Of a stretch of DNA of 64,000 nucleotides, positions 51,763 through 61,632 are shown one piece after another. Under the pieces are notes generated by a model. The model did not search any database, was not told the origin of the DNA, and worked only from the letters and a program-made list of their open reading frames with translations. The DNA is from an uncultured Flavobacteriales bacterium (GTDB taxonomy: Bacteria > Bacteroidota > Bacteroidia > Flavobacteriales > Weeksellaceae): assembly GCA_937973555.1 (NCBI GenBank), contig CALJKL010000030.1, positions 1 through 64,000 of the forward strand, read 5' to 3'. Each line of letters begins with the position of its first letter. The stretch's first letter is position 1. The translations under genes and the position numbers were made by a program.

Positions 51763-51770
51763 CAAAGGTA
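51763..51770 (-). promoter_or_regulatory. -7 promoter element of the thr operon
   Basis: Minus strand TACCTTTG, matching TAnnTTTG and located before the leader peptide. A good -33 at 19 nt is absent. Confidence 0.55.
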
Positions 51771-51863
51771 TGGATTTATTTTAAAAACAGATTTTTTTTT
51801 GAATAATTGTATGTTAATTATTTGTAAACAAATAAAATTTAACAAAAACGATTTAACATAAAA

Positions 51864-51883
51864 AAACGGACCGAAGTCCGTTT
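51864..51883 (-). terminator. Terminator of nadA
   Basis: 8-bp stem AAACGGAC / GTCCGTTT closed on the minus strand by a TTCG tetraloop, then a T run. Strong and compact. Confidence 0.85.
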
Positions 51884-51903
51884 CTAGTTTATTGAATTAT
51901 TTA

Positions 51904-52920
51904 TTACTTAATTGCTTTAGAAAGTTCGAGCATGGCCTCAATAGGCTTTAATGCCCTCAAGCGAAGTTCTTCATCCATGGTGATTTCAGGCAATTCGTAT
52001 TTCATGCACAAGTAGAGTTTCTCTAGGGTATTTCTCTTCATAAAGAAACACTCGCTGCAATTGCAGGTCTCATCGTATACCAAAGCAGGAATCAATTCCT
52101 TGTGTGGTGCACGCTTTTTCATTTCGTGCAAAATCCCTTCTTCAGTAGCCACAATAAATTTTTGACAATCATCTTTTTCTACATAATCCAACAGCGCCGA
52201 AGTAGAACCGACAAAATGCGCCAAATCCAAAACCGCCGTTTCAGATTCTGGATGGGCTATCAATTTAGCATCTGGATTTTCGGCCAATTGCTTGGCAATT
52301 CTTTCCATAGAAAAAGCCTCATGTACGATACAGCTTCCGTCCCAAAGAATCATTTCTCTGCCCGTTTTTTTCATCAGGTATCTTCCCAAATTTTTATCCG
52401 GTGCAAAGATGATTGGTCTATCTTTTGGGAGAGCCTTTATGATGGTTTCTGCATTAGAACTGGTGACAATGATATCAGATTCTGCCTTGGTCTCGGCATT
52501 ACAGTTGATGTAAGTAGCAATAAGGGCATCGGGATATTTTTCACGCATTTTGCGAAGGCCTTCTCCGCTACAATTATCTGCCAAAGAACAACCCGCCAAA
52601 GTATCCGGCAAAACCACTTTTTTAGTTGGGTTCAATATTTTCGCAGCTTCAGCCATAAAATGAACCCCACAAAAGGCAATCATGTCAGCATCTGTATTTT
52701 TTGCAAATCTTGCCAACTGAAGAGAATCTCCTAACTCATCTGCGATATCCTGAATTTCTCCTGGCTGGTAATAATGAGCCAATATAACTGCATTTTTCTC
52801 TTTTTTAAGGTCAAGAATAGCCTTTACCAATTCTTCTCCCTTAGGGATTTGAAATGCCTTTATATCTAAAAATCCTTTTACAGGTAGATTTGCTTTTGCA
52901 GTATCCAATGTATGTTCCAT
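51904..52920 (-). CDS. nadA: Quinolinate synthase
   Basis: A 338-residue [4Fe-4S] enzyme that condenses iminoaspartate with dihydroxyacetone phosphate in NAD synthesis. Motifs: NAVILAHYYQPGEIQDIAD, ADMIAFCGVHFMAE, LPDTLAGCSLADNC and the Cys cluster in YDETCNCSECFFM, giving the three cluster cysteines. The ATG at 52920 is chosen because an upstream in-frame ATG at 52947 would overlap gmk by 17 nt. It is 10 nt after gmk and co-transcribed with gmk and yicC. Confidence 0.94.
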   Translation of the reverse strand: MEHTLDTAKANLPVKGFLDIKAFQIPKGEELVKAILDLKKEKNAVILAHYYQPGEIQDIADELGDSLQLARFAKNTDADMIAFCGVHFMAEAAKILNPTKKVVLPDTLAGCSLADNCSGEGLRKMREKYPDALIATYINCNAETKAESDIIVTSSNAETIIKALPKDRPIIFAPDKNLGRYLMKKTGREMILWDGSCIVHEAFSMERIAKQLAENPDAKLIAHPESETAVLDLAHFVGSTSALLDYVEKDDCQKFIVATEEGILHEMKKRAPHKELIPALVYDETCNCSECFFMKRNTLEKLYLCMKYELPEITMDEELRLRALKPIEAMLELSKAIK

Positions 52921-52930
52921 ATTTTTGGGG

Positions 52931-53500
52931 CTATAAATCATTTTCAATAAAATGACTGATTAACCTCTCTATCTCTTTTTTGGCCACTTCTAGATCATCA
53001 TTAATGATGATTTCGTCAAATTCCTCAGCATACGTCATTTCTTCTTTGGCCTTTGTCACTCTTGTTTTGATGGTATCCAGGTCATCCGTAGCTCTGTCTA
53101 TCAATCTTCGTTCCAATTCTTCAATAGAAGGGGGAGAAATGAAAATAGACAATGCTTTTTCCTGAAAAATATTCTTAAGGCTAATGCCGCCTTTTACATC
53201 TACATCAAAAATCACCACTTTTCCTTGCTTCCAGATTCTTTCCACTTCAGATTTTAAGGTGCCATAAAATTTGTCTTGATACACTTCTTCATGTTCTACA
53301 AAAGCATCTTCTGAAATCAGTTTTTTGAATTCAGCAACAGATAGAAAATAATAATCTTTGCCATGTACCTCATCCCCTCTTAGAGCTCTGGTAGTGGCAG
53401 AAATAGAAAACTGCAATTGTGGAAAAACCTTCAAACAATGCTTTACCAAAGTGGTTTTGCCGCTTCCGGAAGGTGCTGAAAATATAATTACTTTATTCAT
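52931..53500 (-). CDS. gmk: Guanylate kinase
   Basis: A 189-residue P-loop kinase converting GMP to GDP. P-loop SAPSGSGKTTLV, ATTRALRGDEVHGKDYYF for GMP binding and FDVDVKGG are visible. It lies 6 nt downstream of yicC and upstream of nadA. A yicC-gmk pairing is common in bacteria. Confidence 0.96.
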   Translation of the reverse strand: MNKVIIFSAPSGSGKTTLVKHCLKVFPQLQFSISATTRALRGDEVHGKDYYFLSVAEFKKLISEDAFVEHEEVYQDKFYGTLKSEVERIWKQGKVVIFDVDVKGGISLKNIFQEKALSIFISPPSIEELERRLIDRATDDLDTIKTRVTKAKEEMTYAEEFDEIIINDDLEVAKKEIERLISHFIENDL

Positions 53501-53506
53501 ATATCT

Positions 53507-54364
53507 TTATAGCACGTTCAATGTCTGTTCCTTAATTTTTTCCAAATCATCCTTCATCATTACCACCAATTTTTGGATTTCATGATGGTTGGCTTTAGAA
53601 CCCAAGGTATTGATTTCTCTACCGATTTCCTGTGCAATAAAACCCAGCTTCTTACCATTGAATTCTTCATTCTTCATCACCTCTTCATAATACTTAATAT
53701 GCTGAGCAAGACGAACCTTTTCTTCGGAAATGTCTAATTTTTCTGTATAATAGGCCAATTCTTGGTAAAATCTGGTTTCGTCTATATTTTTGAATTCTGA
53801 TAAAGTATTTTGGTATCTCTCTTTTACCGAAATCAATCTTTCTTCTTCAAAAGGACTTACTTTTTCTAAGTTTATTTCTATATTCTTGAGATTTTTAAAA
53901 AGCTCTTCTTCTAAAATAGAACCTTCTGTTTTACGAAAAGCAATAAATTTTCCTATTGCTTCCGTAAGCATACTTAATAAAAACTTCCACTCTTCTTCAT
54001 CCAATTCGGCTGGTTTTCCATTGATGGCTTCCGGCATCCTCATGGCCATCTTAAGATATTCAAACTCCTCTGCATTGGGAGATATTTCTCTCAACTGGCT
54101 CATATAAGCTTTTACAATATCCTGATTGATTTTTACATCATTACCGTCTTCGATGGTTTCGAAATTAATATAGCAATCTACTTTACCTCTAAAAATAGAG
54201 TCATTCAGGATTTTTCTCACATCGAATTCCTTTTCTTTATAGCGAAGAGGAATCCTTAAATTCAAATCAAAAGTTTTACTGTTAAGAGATTTAAGCTCAA
54301 TGCTTATTTTTTTAGTTTCGAAAATTCCTTCGGCCCTACCGAAGCCCGTCATTGATAGAATCAT
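53507..54364 (-). CDS. YicC/YloC family endoribonuclease
   Basis: A 285-residue protein beginning LSMTGFGRAEGIF, with the central NSKTFDLNLRIP and the C-terminal GFIAQEIGREINTLGSKANHHEIQKLVVMMKDDLEKIKEQTLNVL, the hallmarks of YicC, which acts on small RNAs and 16S-related RNA in E. coli. It precedes gmk as in many genomes. A -7 element TATCTTTG (minus, 54384-54391) lies 19 nt before the ATG. Confidence 0.93.
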   Translation of the reverse strand: MILSMTGFGRAEGIFETKKISIELKSLNSKTFDLNLRIPLRYKEKEFDVRKILNDSIFRGKVDCYINFETIEDGNDVKINQDIVKAYMSQLREISPNAEEFEYLKMAMRMPEAINGKPAELDEEEWKFLLSMLTEAIGKFIAFRKTEGSILEEELFKNLKNIEINLEKVSPFEEERLISVKERYQNTLSEFKNIDETRFYQELAYYTEKLDISEEKVRLAQHIKYYEEVMKNEEFNGKKLGFIAQEIGREINTLGSKANHHEIQKLVVMMKDDLEKIKEQTLNVL

Positions 54365-54383
54365 ATGTTTGTATATCTAGTTA

Positions 54384-54391
54384 CAAAGATA
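54384..54391 (-). promoter_or_regulatory. -7 promoter element of the yicC-gmk-nadA operon
   Basis: Minus strand TATCTTTG, 19 nt before the yicC ATG. Confidence 0.55.
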
Positions 54392-54449
54392 TGAAAAGAT
54401 CTATTTACTTAAAGTAAATATCCGTGAGGTTTGTGTTGATAAATTTATC

Positions 54450-54480
54450 TTTAGAAATCCTCAAAACTTTTGTAAATTTG
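54450..54480 (+). promoter_or_regulatory. Promoter of lpxK (near-consensus -33 and -7)
   Basis: TTTA (54450-54453), 19-nt spacer, TAAATTTG (54473-54480), then 5 nt and the ATG at 54486. Correct -33 to -7 spacing with a start codon placed where transcription should begin. Confidence 0.6.
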
Positions 54481-54485
54481 CCGCC

Positions 54486-55511
54486 ATGAAAAGATGGTAC
54501 CTCTACCCTTTTTCCTTGGTATATCATTTGGTAACTGCATTGCGCAACAGATTGTATGGCTGGGGAGTTTTTTCTTCAACAAAATTTAAGACTCCAATAA
54601 TTGGTGTCGGTAATCTTTCTATGGGCGGAAGCGGAAAATCGCCAATGGTAATGTATTTGGCGGAAATGTTGTCTAAAAATTTTAGAACCGGCGTCCTTTC
54701 CAGAGGATATGGAAGAAAAACCAAGGGATATGGCATCGTAAACTATGACAGTACCTACAAAATGGTAGGAGATGAAGCTATGCAACTTTTTGAACGTTTC
54801 AGAAACAAATTTGTAATAGGTGTTTGTGAAGACAGAGTATATGGTGCTAAAAAGATTATCGATGATATGGATCTAGATGTCCTTTTGTTAGACGACAGTT
54901 TTCAGCACAGAAAAATAAATCCCGGCTTCAATATTCTGCTTACTGATTATAATGATCCTTATTTTAAAGATTTTCTTTTACCTGCTGGAAACTTAAGAGA
55001 AAGCAGAAGGGGCGCCAAAAGAGCAGATATTATTGTGGTAACCAAATGTCCAGAGATATTGACAGAAGAAAAAAAACAATTTTATATCTCTAGAATAAAG
55101 CCAAAATATTATCAGAAAGTTTTTTTCTCATCCATCAATTATGACGAAAACATTATCAACAAAAGACAGTTGATCCCAGTACAGAATTTAGATTATTATG
55201 ATATTCTTCTGGTAACGGGAATTGCAAATCCTACTCTTGTTGAAAAAGAATTGAGCAGGTATTCTCAACGCATAAAACATCTTAGGTACAGAGACCATCA
55301 TGCTTTCAGTATTGAAGATATGGAGCATATTAGAGAAGAATATGAAAAATTAGGAGAATATAAAATCATCCTGACTACCGAAAAAGATTATGTTCGATTG
55401 AAAACTTTCGATTATCTCAGAGAAAAACTTTTCTATTGGCCTATTAACATTGAAATAGACCATCCGAAAGAGTTCAATCAAATCATTCAAGACTTTATAA
55501 AGAACAACTAA
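54486..55511 (+). CDS. lpxK: Tetraacyldisaccharide 4'-kinase
   Basis: A 341-residue inner-membrane lipid A kinase. The P-loop region is GVGNLSMGGSGKSPM, with the family's LLDDSFQHRKINPGFNILLTD and the catalytic EDRVYGAKKI/LPAGNLRE segments. It adds the 4'-phosphate to the lipid A precursor. Its promoter gives a transcript with almost no leader, and a strong stem-loop (55524-55552) terminates it. Confidence 0.95.
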   Translation: MKRWYLYPFSLVYHLVTALRNRLYGWGVFSSTKFKTPIIGVGNLSMGGSGKSPMVMYLAEMLSKNFRTGVLSRGYGRKTKGYGIVNYDSTYKMVGDEAMQLFERFRNKFVIGVCEDRVYGAKKIIDDMDLDVLLLDDSFQHRKINPGFNILLTDYNDPYFKDFLLPAGNLRESRRGAKRADIIVVTKCPEILTEEKKQFYISRIKPKYYQKVFFSSINYDENIINKRQLIPVQNLDYYDILLVTGIANPTLVEKELSRYSQRIKHLRYRDHHAFSIEDMEHIREEYEKLGEYKIILTTEKDYVRLKTFDYLREKLFYWPINIEIDHPKEFNQIIQDFIKNN

Positions 55512-55523
55512 AATAAGATCCTA

Positions 55524-55552
55524 GAAAGCCTCTCATACATTGAGAGGCTTTC
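55524..55552 (+). terminator. Terminator of lpxK
   Basis: Perfect 12-bp stem GAAAGCCTCTCA / TGAGAGGCTTTC with a 5-nt loop and T run. Confidence 0.9.
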
Positions 55553-55569
55553 ATTTTTTAAAAAATTGT

Positions 55570-56847
55570 TTATTTTTTTATGATTTTTTGTAAATCAGAT
55601 GAATGGCCATCAATAGAGGTTGTTATTTTCAATCCTAAAACATCTGCAATAAGAGGATAAACATCCACATTAGGGAATTCTTTGATTTCAATATCATTTT
55701 TAAATTGATCTCCCCAAGCAAAAAAAACAGCTTTCATTTCATTGGTCACCCAAGGATTATAGCCATGTTTTCCTGCTGAAGTTTTTTTTCCTTTTTCCAA
55801 AAAAACATTAGGCGCTTTGGGCACCAAAAGAATTTGTCCTATCCTTTGATATTTATCGTCTTTAGTGCTAAAATGAAGCTTTTTAGGAAATTTTTTAGTA
55901 AGCATTACATCATATTGCTCTGTTTTGTTTTTCCTTAAAAAACGATACACTTCTTTTATTTCTGCAGGATTTTTAACCACTACTCTTAATAGGGTTTGCG
56001 AATTATAAAAATCAAATCGGTCTTTATCCAAAAGTATCTCAGGAATTGGTAAAGGATATTCTTTATTTACGTTTACCATTCCATGATCTGATACGAATAT
56101 GAAATTTACATTTTTAAGTCCCAAATCATTTACTTTCTTCACCAAATCGCCCACCGCTGCATCTACTGATTTCACTGCTATTTCCGTTTCTTTTTCTTCG
56201 GGGCCAAAATGGTGACCTGCAGCATCTACATCTGGAAAATATAATGAGATAAAATGCGGACGAACATCTTCCGGCAACCTTAGCCAATTGACCACTTTTG
56301 TAATTCTTTCTTTGGGTGAAAATTTTTCGTGATAATGATAATAATACGTAGGCCTCATTGATCCCGCATCACTAGCAGCCCCTACCCAATGAAGCGATGC
56401 AGAAACAACTCCTTGTTGCTCTGCCAAACTCCAAAGAGGATTTCCTCCATACCATTTGCCTGCTTCTGCATTTTCTTTTTTGTTCATGGCATAAGACTCT
56501 TTCCATTGATAATCATAGAAAAAATTATCTATCAAGCCATGATGTGATGGGTACAGGCCAGTAATAAGTGTCCAATGGTTAGGAAATGTAATACTGGGAT
56601 AACTGGGTAACATGGCTTTTGCCTTAACCCCTGCGTTTGAAAATTTCAATAGATTTTCTGCATGATATTTTTGAGCATAATCATACCTGAAACCATCTGC
56701 AGAGATAAGGATAAGATAAGGTTTTTCTTTGGCTGCGACAGAGTTTACTCGATTAGGAACCACTACTTGGGCGGTATCAATAGATATGTTTTGGGAAAAA
56801 ATATTTAAGAATAAAAAAAGGAAGATTATTGAATACCGTTTTGCCAT
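55570..56847 (-). CDS. ENPP-type phosphodiesterase (alkaline phosphatase superfamily)
   Basis: A 425-residue secreted enzyme with a signal peptide (MAKRYSIIFLFLFLNIFSQ) and a type I phosphodiesterase domain: LILISADGFRYDYAQKY, nucleophile T in SITFPNHWTLITGLYPSHHG, metal ligands in DVDAAGHHFGPEE and the late FVSDHGMV. It could cleave nucleotide pyrophosphates or glycerophosphodiesters in the periplasm. The ATG at 56847 is preferred to a TTG 18 nt upstream, which overlaps the -7 element TAACTTTG (56863-56870). Confidence 0.9.
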   Translation of the reverse strand: MAKRYSIIFLFLFLNIFSQNISIDTAQVVVPNRVNSVAAKEKPYLILISADGFRYDYAQKYHAENLLKFSNAGVKAKAMLPSYPSITFPNHWTLITGLYPSHHGLIDNFFYDYQWKESYAMNKKENAEAGKWYGGNPLWSLAEQQGVVSASLHWVGAASDAGSMRPTYYYHYHEKFSPKERITKVVNWLRLPEDVRPHFISLYFPDVDAAGHHFGPEEKETEIAVKSVDAAVGDLVKKVNDLGLKNVNFIFVSDHGMVNVNKEYPLPIPEILLDKDRFDFYNSQTLLRVVVKNPAEIKEVYRFLRKNKTEQYDVMLTKKFPKKLHFSTKDDKYQRIGQILLVPKAPNVFLEKGKKTSAGKHGYNPWVTNEMKAVFFAWGDQFKNDIEIKEFPNVDVYPLIADVLGLKITTSIDGHSSDLQKIIKK

Positions 56848-56862
56848 AATGAGATATTTTAA

Positions 56863-56870
56863 CAAAGTTA
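56863..56870 (-). promoter_or_regulatory. -7 promoter element of the phosphodiesterase gene
   Basis: Minus strand TAACTTTG, 15 nt before the ATG at 56847. Confidence 0.5.
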
Positions 56871-56898
56871 AAAAATAATCCTTGTTTTATGAAAACAA

Positions 56899-56924
56899 AA
56901 AATCCCGACCTAAAGCCGGGATTT
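56899..56924 (-). terminator. Terminator of the DUF3467 gene
   Basis: Stem AATCCCG / CGGGATT with an 8- to 9-nt loop, 22 nt past the DUF3467 stop codon on the minus strand. Confidence 0.7.
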
Positions 56925-56945
56925 GAAATATATAAGATATTCTTC

Positions 56946-57245
56946 TTATGCTTGTGCATCTCCACCTACTACGAAAGGCTCAACGTCTTTGATTTCTCCG
57001 AACTGAGCTTCATAGTTTTGAACATTTTGCTGTAATGCTGCCAATACTCTTTTTGCATGAAGTGGAGCAATAATTACTCTGCTTCTTACTTTAGCTTGCT
57101 GTACACCTGGCATTAATTGGATGAAGTCTAAAACGAATTCAGATGGAGAGTGGTTTACCAATGCTAAGTTAGCATATACTCCGGCTGCTACTACTTCGTT
57201 TAATTCAATATTGATATTATTTGGATCGTTGTTTTGATTTTCCAT
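56946..57245 (-). CDS. DUF3467 domain protein
   Basis: A 99-residue acidic protein of family DUF3467, with ELNEVVAAGVYANLALVNHSPSEFVLDFIQ and KVRSRVIIAPLHAKRVLAALQQNV. It has no signal peptide or helix bundle. Its position directly downstream of rpoC on the same strand (87 nt gap) suggests co-transcription with rpoBC, and similar placement is common in Bacteroidota (from memory). Function unknown. Confidence 0.9.
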   Translation of the reverse strand: MENQNNDPNNINIELNEVVAAGVYANLALVNHSPSEFVLDFIQLMPGVQQAKVRSRVIIAPLHAKRVLAALQQNVQNYEAQFGEIKDVEPFVVGGDAQA

Positions 57246-57332
57246 TTTTTAAAATTTTAATGTTAAAATTGATTTTTATTTTCAAAAAAATAAGGTTTAA
57301 TGAGCAGTTTCCTGACATTAAACCTTATGATA

Positions 57333-60300
57333 TTAATTGATATCTTCGAATTCTTTGTTAGAACCTACGATAACGTTTTGATACACTTTAAGACCTGTAC
57401 CTGCAGGAATTCTATGTCCTACAATTACATTTTCTTTAAGGCCGTTCAATTCGTCTACTTTACCAGACACTGCTGCCTCGTTTAGTACTTTAGTAGTTTC
57501 CTGGAATGATGCTGCAGACATGAAAGACTTAGTTTGAAGCGCTGCTCTTGTAATACCTTGTAATACAGGCATTGCAGTTGCAGTAAGTGCTTCACGAACT
57601 TCTACCAACTGAAGATCTTCTCTCTTTAATTTAGAATTTTCGTCTCTCAATTCTCTTGCCGTAATCATTTGACCTGCTTTGAAGATTTTAGAATCTCCTG
57701 GCTCAGTAACTACTTTAAGACCGAATACTCTGTTGTTTTCTTCTAAGAAATCATACTTATGTTCTAAGCTTCCTTCTAAGAATTGGGTATCACCTCCGTC
57801 CACAATTTCTACTTTGGTCATCATCTGTCTTACGATGATTTCGAAATGCTTATCGTCGATTTTTACCCCTTGTAAACGGTATACTTCCTGAATTTCATTA
57901 ACCAAATACTCTTGTACAGCAGTTGGACCTTTGATTTTCAAGATATCATCCGGAGTAACAGAACCATCAGAAAGTGGTGCCCCCGCTCTCACGAAGTCAT
58001 TTTCCTGAACGAGAATCTGGTTAGAAAGTTTCACCAAGTATTTCTTGATTTCACCTGTTTTAGATTCTACTATCAATTCACGATTACCTCTCTTGATTTT
58101 ACCGTAAGAAACTACCCCGTCAATTTCAGTAACCACTGCTGGGTTAGAAGGATTTCTCGCTTCGAACAATTCGGTAACTCTCGGTAAACCACCGGTGATA
58201 TCCCCTGCTTTCGCAGATTTTCTTGGGATTTTAATTAAGACCTTACCTGCCTTAATTTTTTCACCATCATTTACCATCAAGTGGGCTCCTACAGGTAAGT
58301 TGTATGCTTTTTGCTCAACACCTTTAGAATCTACTACTCTAAGGGTAGGAATTGCTTTTTTATTTCTTGATTCGGAGATTACTTTCTCTTCGAAACCGGT
58401 TTGTTCATCAATTTCCAATTGGAAAGAAACCCCTTGGATAATATCTTCGTATTCTACCTTACCTGCAGTTTCTGCAATGATAACCGCGTTATATGGATCC
58501 CATTTCGCGATAAGGTCTCCTTTTTTCACTTTATCACCAGACTTCACAGAAAGGGCAGAACCATAAGGTACGTTAGCCACCATCAAAGGTGTTCTTGCTG
58601 CATTGTCTGCTACCAAACGGAATTCAGTAGAACGAGAAATTACGATATCTGCTTCGTTTCCGTTTTCGTCTTCAGAGATAATGGTTCTCAATTCATCAAA
58701 TTCTACAATACCGTCTCTTTTAGCAACGATGGTAGGATTTTCTGAAACGTTACCTGCTGTACCCCCTTGGTGGAAGGTTCTCAAGGTTAACTGAGTACCC
58801 GGCTCCCCAATAGACTGTGCTGCAATTACCCCTACGGCTTCACCCATATGGATTGGTTTTCCTGTAGCTAGGTTACGTCCGTAACATTTCGCACAGATAC
58901 CTTTTTTAGCTTCACATGTTAGTGGAGAACGAACTTCTAATGTTTCTATACCTGCATCTTGAATTTTCTTAGCCAATTCTTCGCTGATGAGTTCATCTGC
59001 ATTCACTAAGATTTCGTCGTTTTCAGGATTATAAACATCGTGTAGAGAAACTCTACCTAAGATTCTTTCAGAAAGTTTTTCAACGATTTCATCATTTTTC
59101 TTAAGAGCAGAAACTTCAGTACCTCTTAATGTACCACAATCGTCTTCAGTAATGATAACGTCTTGTGCCACGTCTACCAATCTTCTGGTCAAGTAACCAG
59201 CATCGGCCGTTTTAAGAGCGGTATCCGCAAGACCTTTACGAGCACCGTGGGTAGAAATAAAGTATTCCAAAATGGATAAACCTTCTTTAAAGTTTGCCAC
59301 AATTGGGTTTTCAATAATTTCTGCACCTACAGCACCAGCTTTTTGTGGTTTTGCCATCAAACCTCTCATCCCTGATAACTGGCGAATCTGTTCTTTAGAA
59401 CCCCTCGCACCAGAATCTAGCATCATGTATACAGAGTTGAAGCCACCTTTATCGGTTTTCATTCTGCTCATTATCATTTCTGTTAATCCGGCGTTGGTAT
59501 TCGTCCAAACGTCAATTACCTGGTTATAACGTTCTGTATCGGTAATAAGACCCATGTTGTAGTTTCCTTTGATTTCATCTACGGTTTCTACAGCCTGAGC
59601 AATCATTTTCTTTTTCTCTACAGGAACCACAATATCATTTAAACTAAATGAAAGACCTCCTTTGAATGCATTCATGTATCCAAGGTTTTTCATATCATCC
59701 AAGAATTTAACGGTAGTTGGGAAATCTGTATCTGCTAAGATACTACCAATTACGTTTCTTAATGATTTTTTAGTTAACAATTCATTGATGTATCCTACTT
59801 GTTTTGGTACAATTTGGTTGAACAAAATTCTACCCACAGTAGTATCCTGAAGTTTTGTTACTATTTCTCCTTCTTCAGTTTTGAAAGGAAGTCTACATCT
59901 TACTTTAGCGTTCAGAGAAACTTGTCCTTCAGCATAAGCAATCTCTACTTCTTCCGGAGAATAGAATACCAAACCTTCCCCTTTTACTTTGTGGTCTTCA
60001 GTAGAACTGGCTTCTTTGGTCATGAAATATAGACCCAAAACCATGTCCTGAGAAGGTACCGTAATAGGAGAACCGTTGGCAGGGTTCAAGATATTCTGAG
60101 AACCAAGCATTAATAATTGTGCTTCCAAAATAGCCTCAGGTCCTAAAGGTAAGTGTACCGCCATCTGGTCACCATCAAAGTCGGCGTTGAATGCCGTAGT
60201 TACCAATGGGTGCAATTGAATAGCCTTACCTTCAATCATTTTAGGCTGGAAAGCCTGTATACCTAGTCTGTGAAGCGTAGGTGCCCTGTTCAATAGAACC

Positions 60301-61598
60301 GGGTGGCCCTTCATCACGTTTTCTAGGATATCATATACTACAGGTTCTTTTCTGTCGATAATTCTCTTGGCAGATTTTACTGTTTTTACAATACCTCTTT
60401 CAATCAGTTTTCTGATGATGAATGGTTTGTACAATTCTGCTGCCATATCTTTAGGGATACCACATTCGTGTAGTTGAAGGTTAGGACCTACAACAATTAC
60501 CGAACGTGCAGAGTAGTCTACCCTTTTACCCAATAAGTTCTGACGGAAACGCCCTTGCTTACCTTTCAATGAATCTGAAAGGGATTTCAAAGGTCTGTTT
60601 GATTCAGATTTTACGGCTGAAGATTTTCTAGTGTTATCAAACAATGAATCTACCGCTTCCTGAAGCATACGCTTCTCATTTCTTAAGATTACTTCTGGAG
60701 CTTTAATCTCTAAAAGTCTCTTTAGACGGTTGTTTCTAATGATAACTCTTCTGTAAAGGTCATTCAAATCCGAAGTAGCGAATCTACCTCCATCCAATGG
60801 AACCAATGGTCTTAGTTCTGGTGGTATTACAGGAAGTACACGCATCACCATCCATTCTGGACGGTTGATCATTCTGGTATTAGCACCTCTTAGGGCTTCT
60901 ACTACAGATAATCTTTTTAATGCTTCTGTTCTTCTTTGTTTAGAAGATTCGTTGTGTGCTTTGTGACGAAGATCGTAAGAAAGAGCATCTAGATCAATTC
61001 TCTTCAATAATTCTTCTACCGCTTCAGCACCCATCTTCGCGATGAATTTATTAGGATCTGAATCTTCCAAATATTGGTTTTCTACAGGAAGCGTCTCTAG
61101 GATATCTAGATATTCTTCTTCTGTAAGGAATTCCATTTCTTCGAAATCAGTACCATCTGCTTTTTTGGCAATACCTTGCTGGATTACTACATATCTTTCG
61201 TAGTAGATAATCATATCTAATTTCTTAGAAGGCAATCCTAAAAGGTAACCAATTTTGTTAGGAAGTGAACGGAAATACCAGATATGAGCCACAGGAACCA
61301 CCAAATTGATGTGTCCAATTCTCTCACGTCTTACTTTTTTCTCCGTAACTTCTACACCACAACGGTCGCAAACAATACCCTTGTAACGAATTCTCTTGTA
61401 TTTTCCACAAGCACACTCATAATCCTTAACAGGACCAAAGATTTTCTCGCAGAACAAACCATCTCTTTCTGGTTTGTGAGTTCTATAGTTAATCGTTTCC
61501 GGTTTTAGAACTTCTCCTTTAGATTCCTGAAGAATAATTTCCGGAGAGGCTAAACCGATGGTGATTTTACTAAATCTACTTGATTTATTTTTTGACAT
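57333..61598 (-). CDS. rpoC: RNA polymerase beta' subunit
   Basis: A 1421-residue beta' subunit. The N-terminal zinc cluster is CACG...CDRCG (C62, C64, C77, C80), and the catalytic Mg site is NADFDGDQ (D473, D475, D477). Later conserved regions include SVLADTDF-type trigger loop surroundings ([14 protein letters not shown]) and [28 protein letters not shown]. It is full length for Bacteroidota. It starts 34 nt after rpoB and is followed by DUF3467. Confidence 0.98.
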   Translation of the reverse strand: MSKNKSSRFSKITIGLASPEIILQESKGEVLKPETINYRTHKPERDGLFCEKIFGPVKDYECACGKYKRIRYKGIVCDRCGVEVTEKKVRRERIGHINLVVPVAHIWYFRSLPNKIGYLLGLPSKKLDMIIYYERYVVIQQGIAKKADGTDFEEMEFLTEEEYLDILETLPVENQYLEDSDPNKFIAKMGAEAVEELLKRIDLDALSYDLRHKAHNESSKQRRTEALKRLSVVEALRGANTRMINRPEWMVMRVLPVIPPELRPLVPLDGGRFATSDLNDLYRRVIIRNNRLKRLLEIKAPEVILRNEKRMLQEAVDSLFDNTRKSSAVKSESNRPLKSLSDSLKGKQGRFRQNLLGKRVDYSARSVIVVGPNLQLHECGIPKDMAAELYKPFIIRKLIERGIVKTVKSAKRIIDRKEPVVYDILENVMKGHPVLLNRAPTLHRLGIQAFQPKMIEGKAIQLHPLVTTAFNADFDGDQMAVHLPLGPEAILEAQLLMLGSQNILNPANGSPITVPSQDMVLGLYFMTKEASSTEDHKVKGEGLVFYSPEEVEIAYAEGQVSLNAKVRCRLPFKTEEGEIVTKLQDTTVGRILFNQIVPKQVGYINELLTKKSLRNVIGSILADTDFPTTVKFLDDMKNLGYMNAFKGGLSFSLNDIVVPVEKKKMIAQAVETVDEIKGNYNMGLITDTERYNQVIDVWTNTNAGLTEMIMSRMKTDKGGFNSVYMMLDSGARGSKEQIRQLSGMRGLMAKPQKAGAVGAEIIENPIVANFKEGLSILEYFISTHGARKGLADTALKTADAGYLTRRLVDVAQDVIITEDDCGTLRGTEVSALKKNDEIVEKLSERILGRVSLHDVYNPENDEILVNADELISEELAKKIQDAGIETLEVRSPLTCEAKKGICAKCYGRNLATGKPIHMGEAVGVIAAQSIGEPGTQLTLRTFHQGGTAGNVSENPTIVAKRDGIVEFDELRTIISEDENGNEADIVISRSTEFRLVADNAARTPLMVANVPYGSALSVKSGDKVKKGDLIAKWDPYNAVIIAETAGKVEYEDIIQGVSFQLEIDEQTGFEEKVISESRNKKAIPTLRVVDSKGVEQKAYNLPVGAHLMVNDGEKIKAGKVLIKIPRKSAKAGDITGGLPRVTELFEARNPSNPAVVTEIDGVVSYGKIKRGNRELIVESKTGEIKKYLVKLSNQILVQENDFVRAGAPLSDGSVTPDDILKIKGPTAVQEYLVNEIQEVYRLQGVKIDDKHFEIIVRQMMTKVEIVDGGDTQFLEGSLEHKYDFLEENNRVFGLKVVTEPGDSKIFKAGQMITARELRDENSKLKREDLQLVEVREALTATAMPVLQGITRAALQTKSFMSAASFQETTKVLNEAAVSGKVDELNGLKENVIVGHRIPAGTGLKVYQNVIVGSNKEFEDIN

Positions 61599-61632
61599 AA
61601 CTGTTCAAATAAAAATTAAAAAAAATTGAGGA

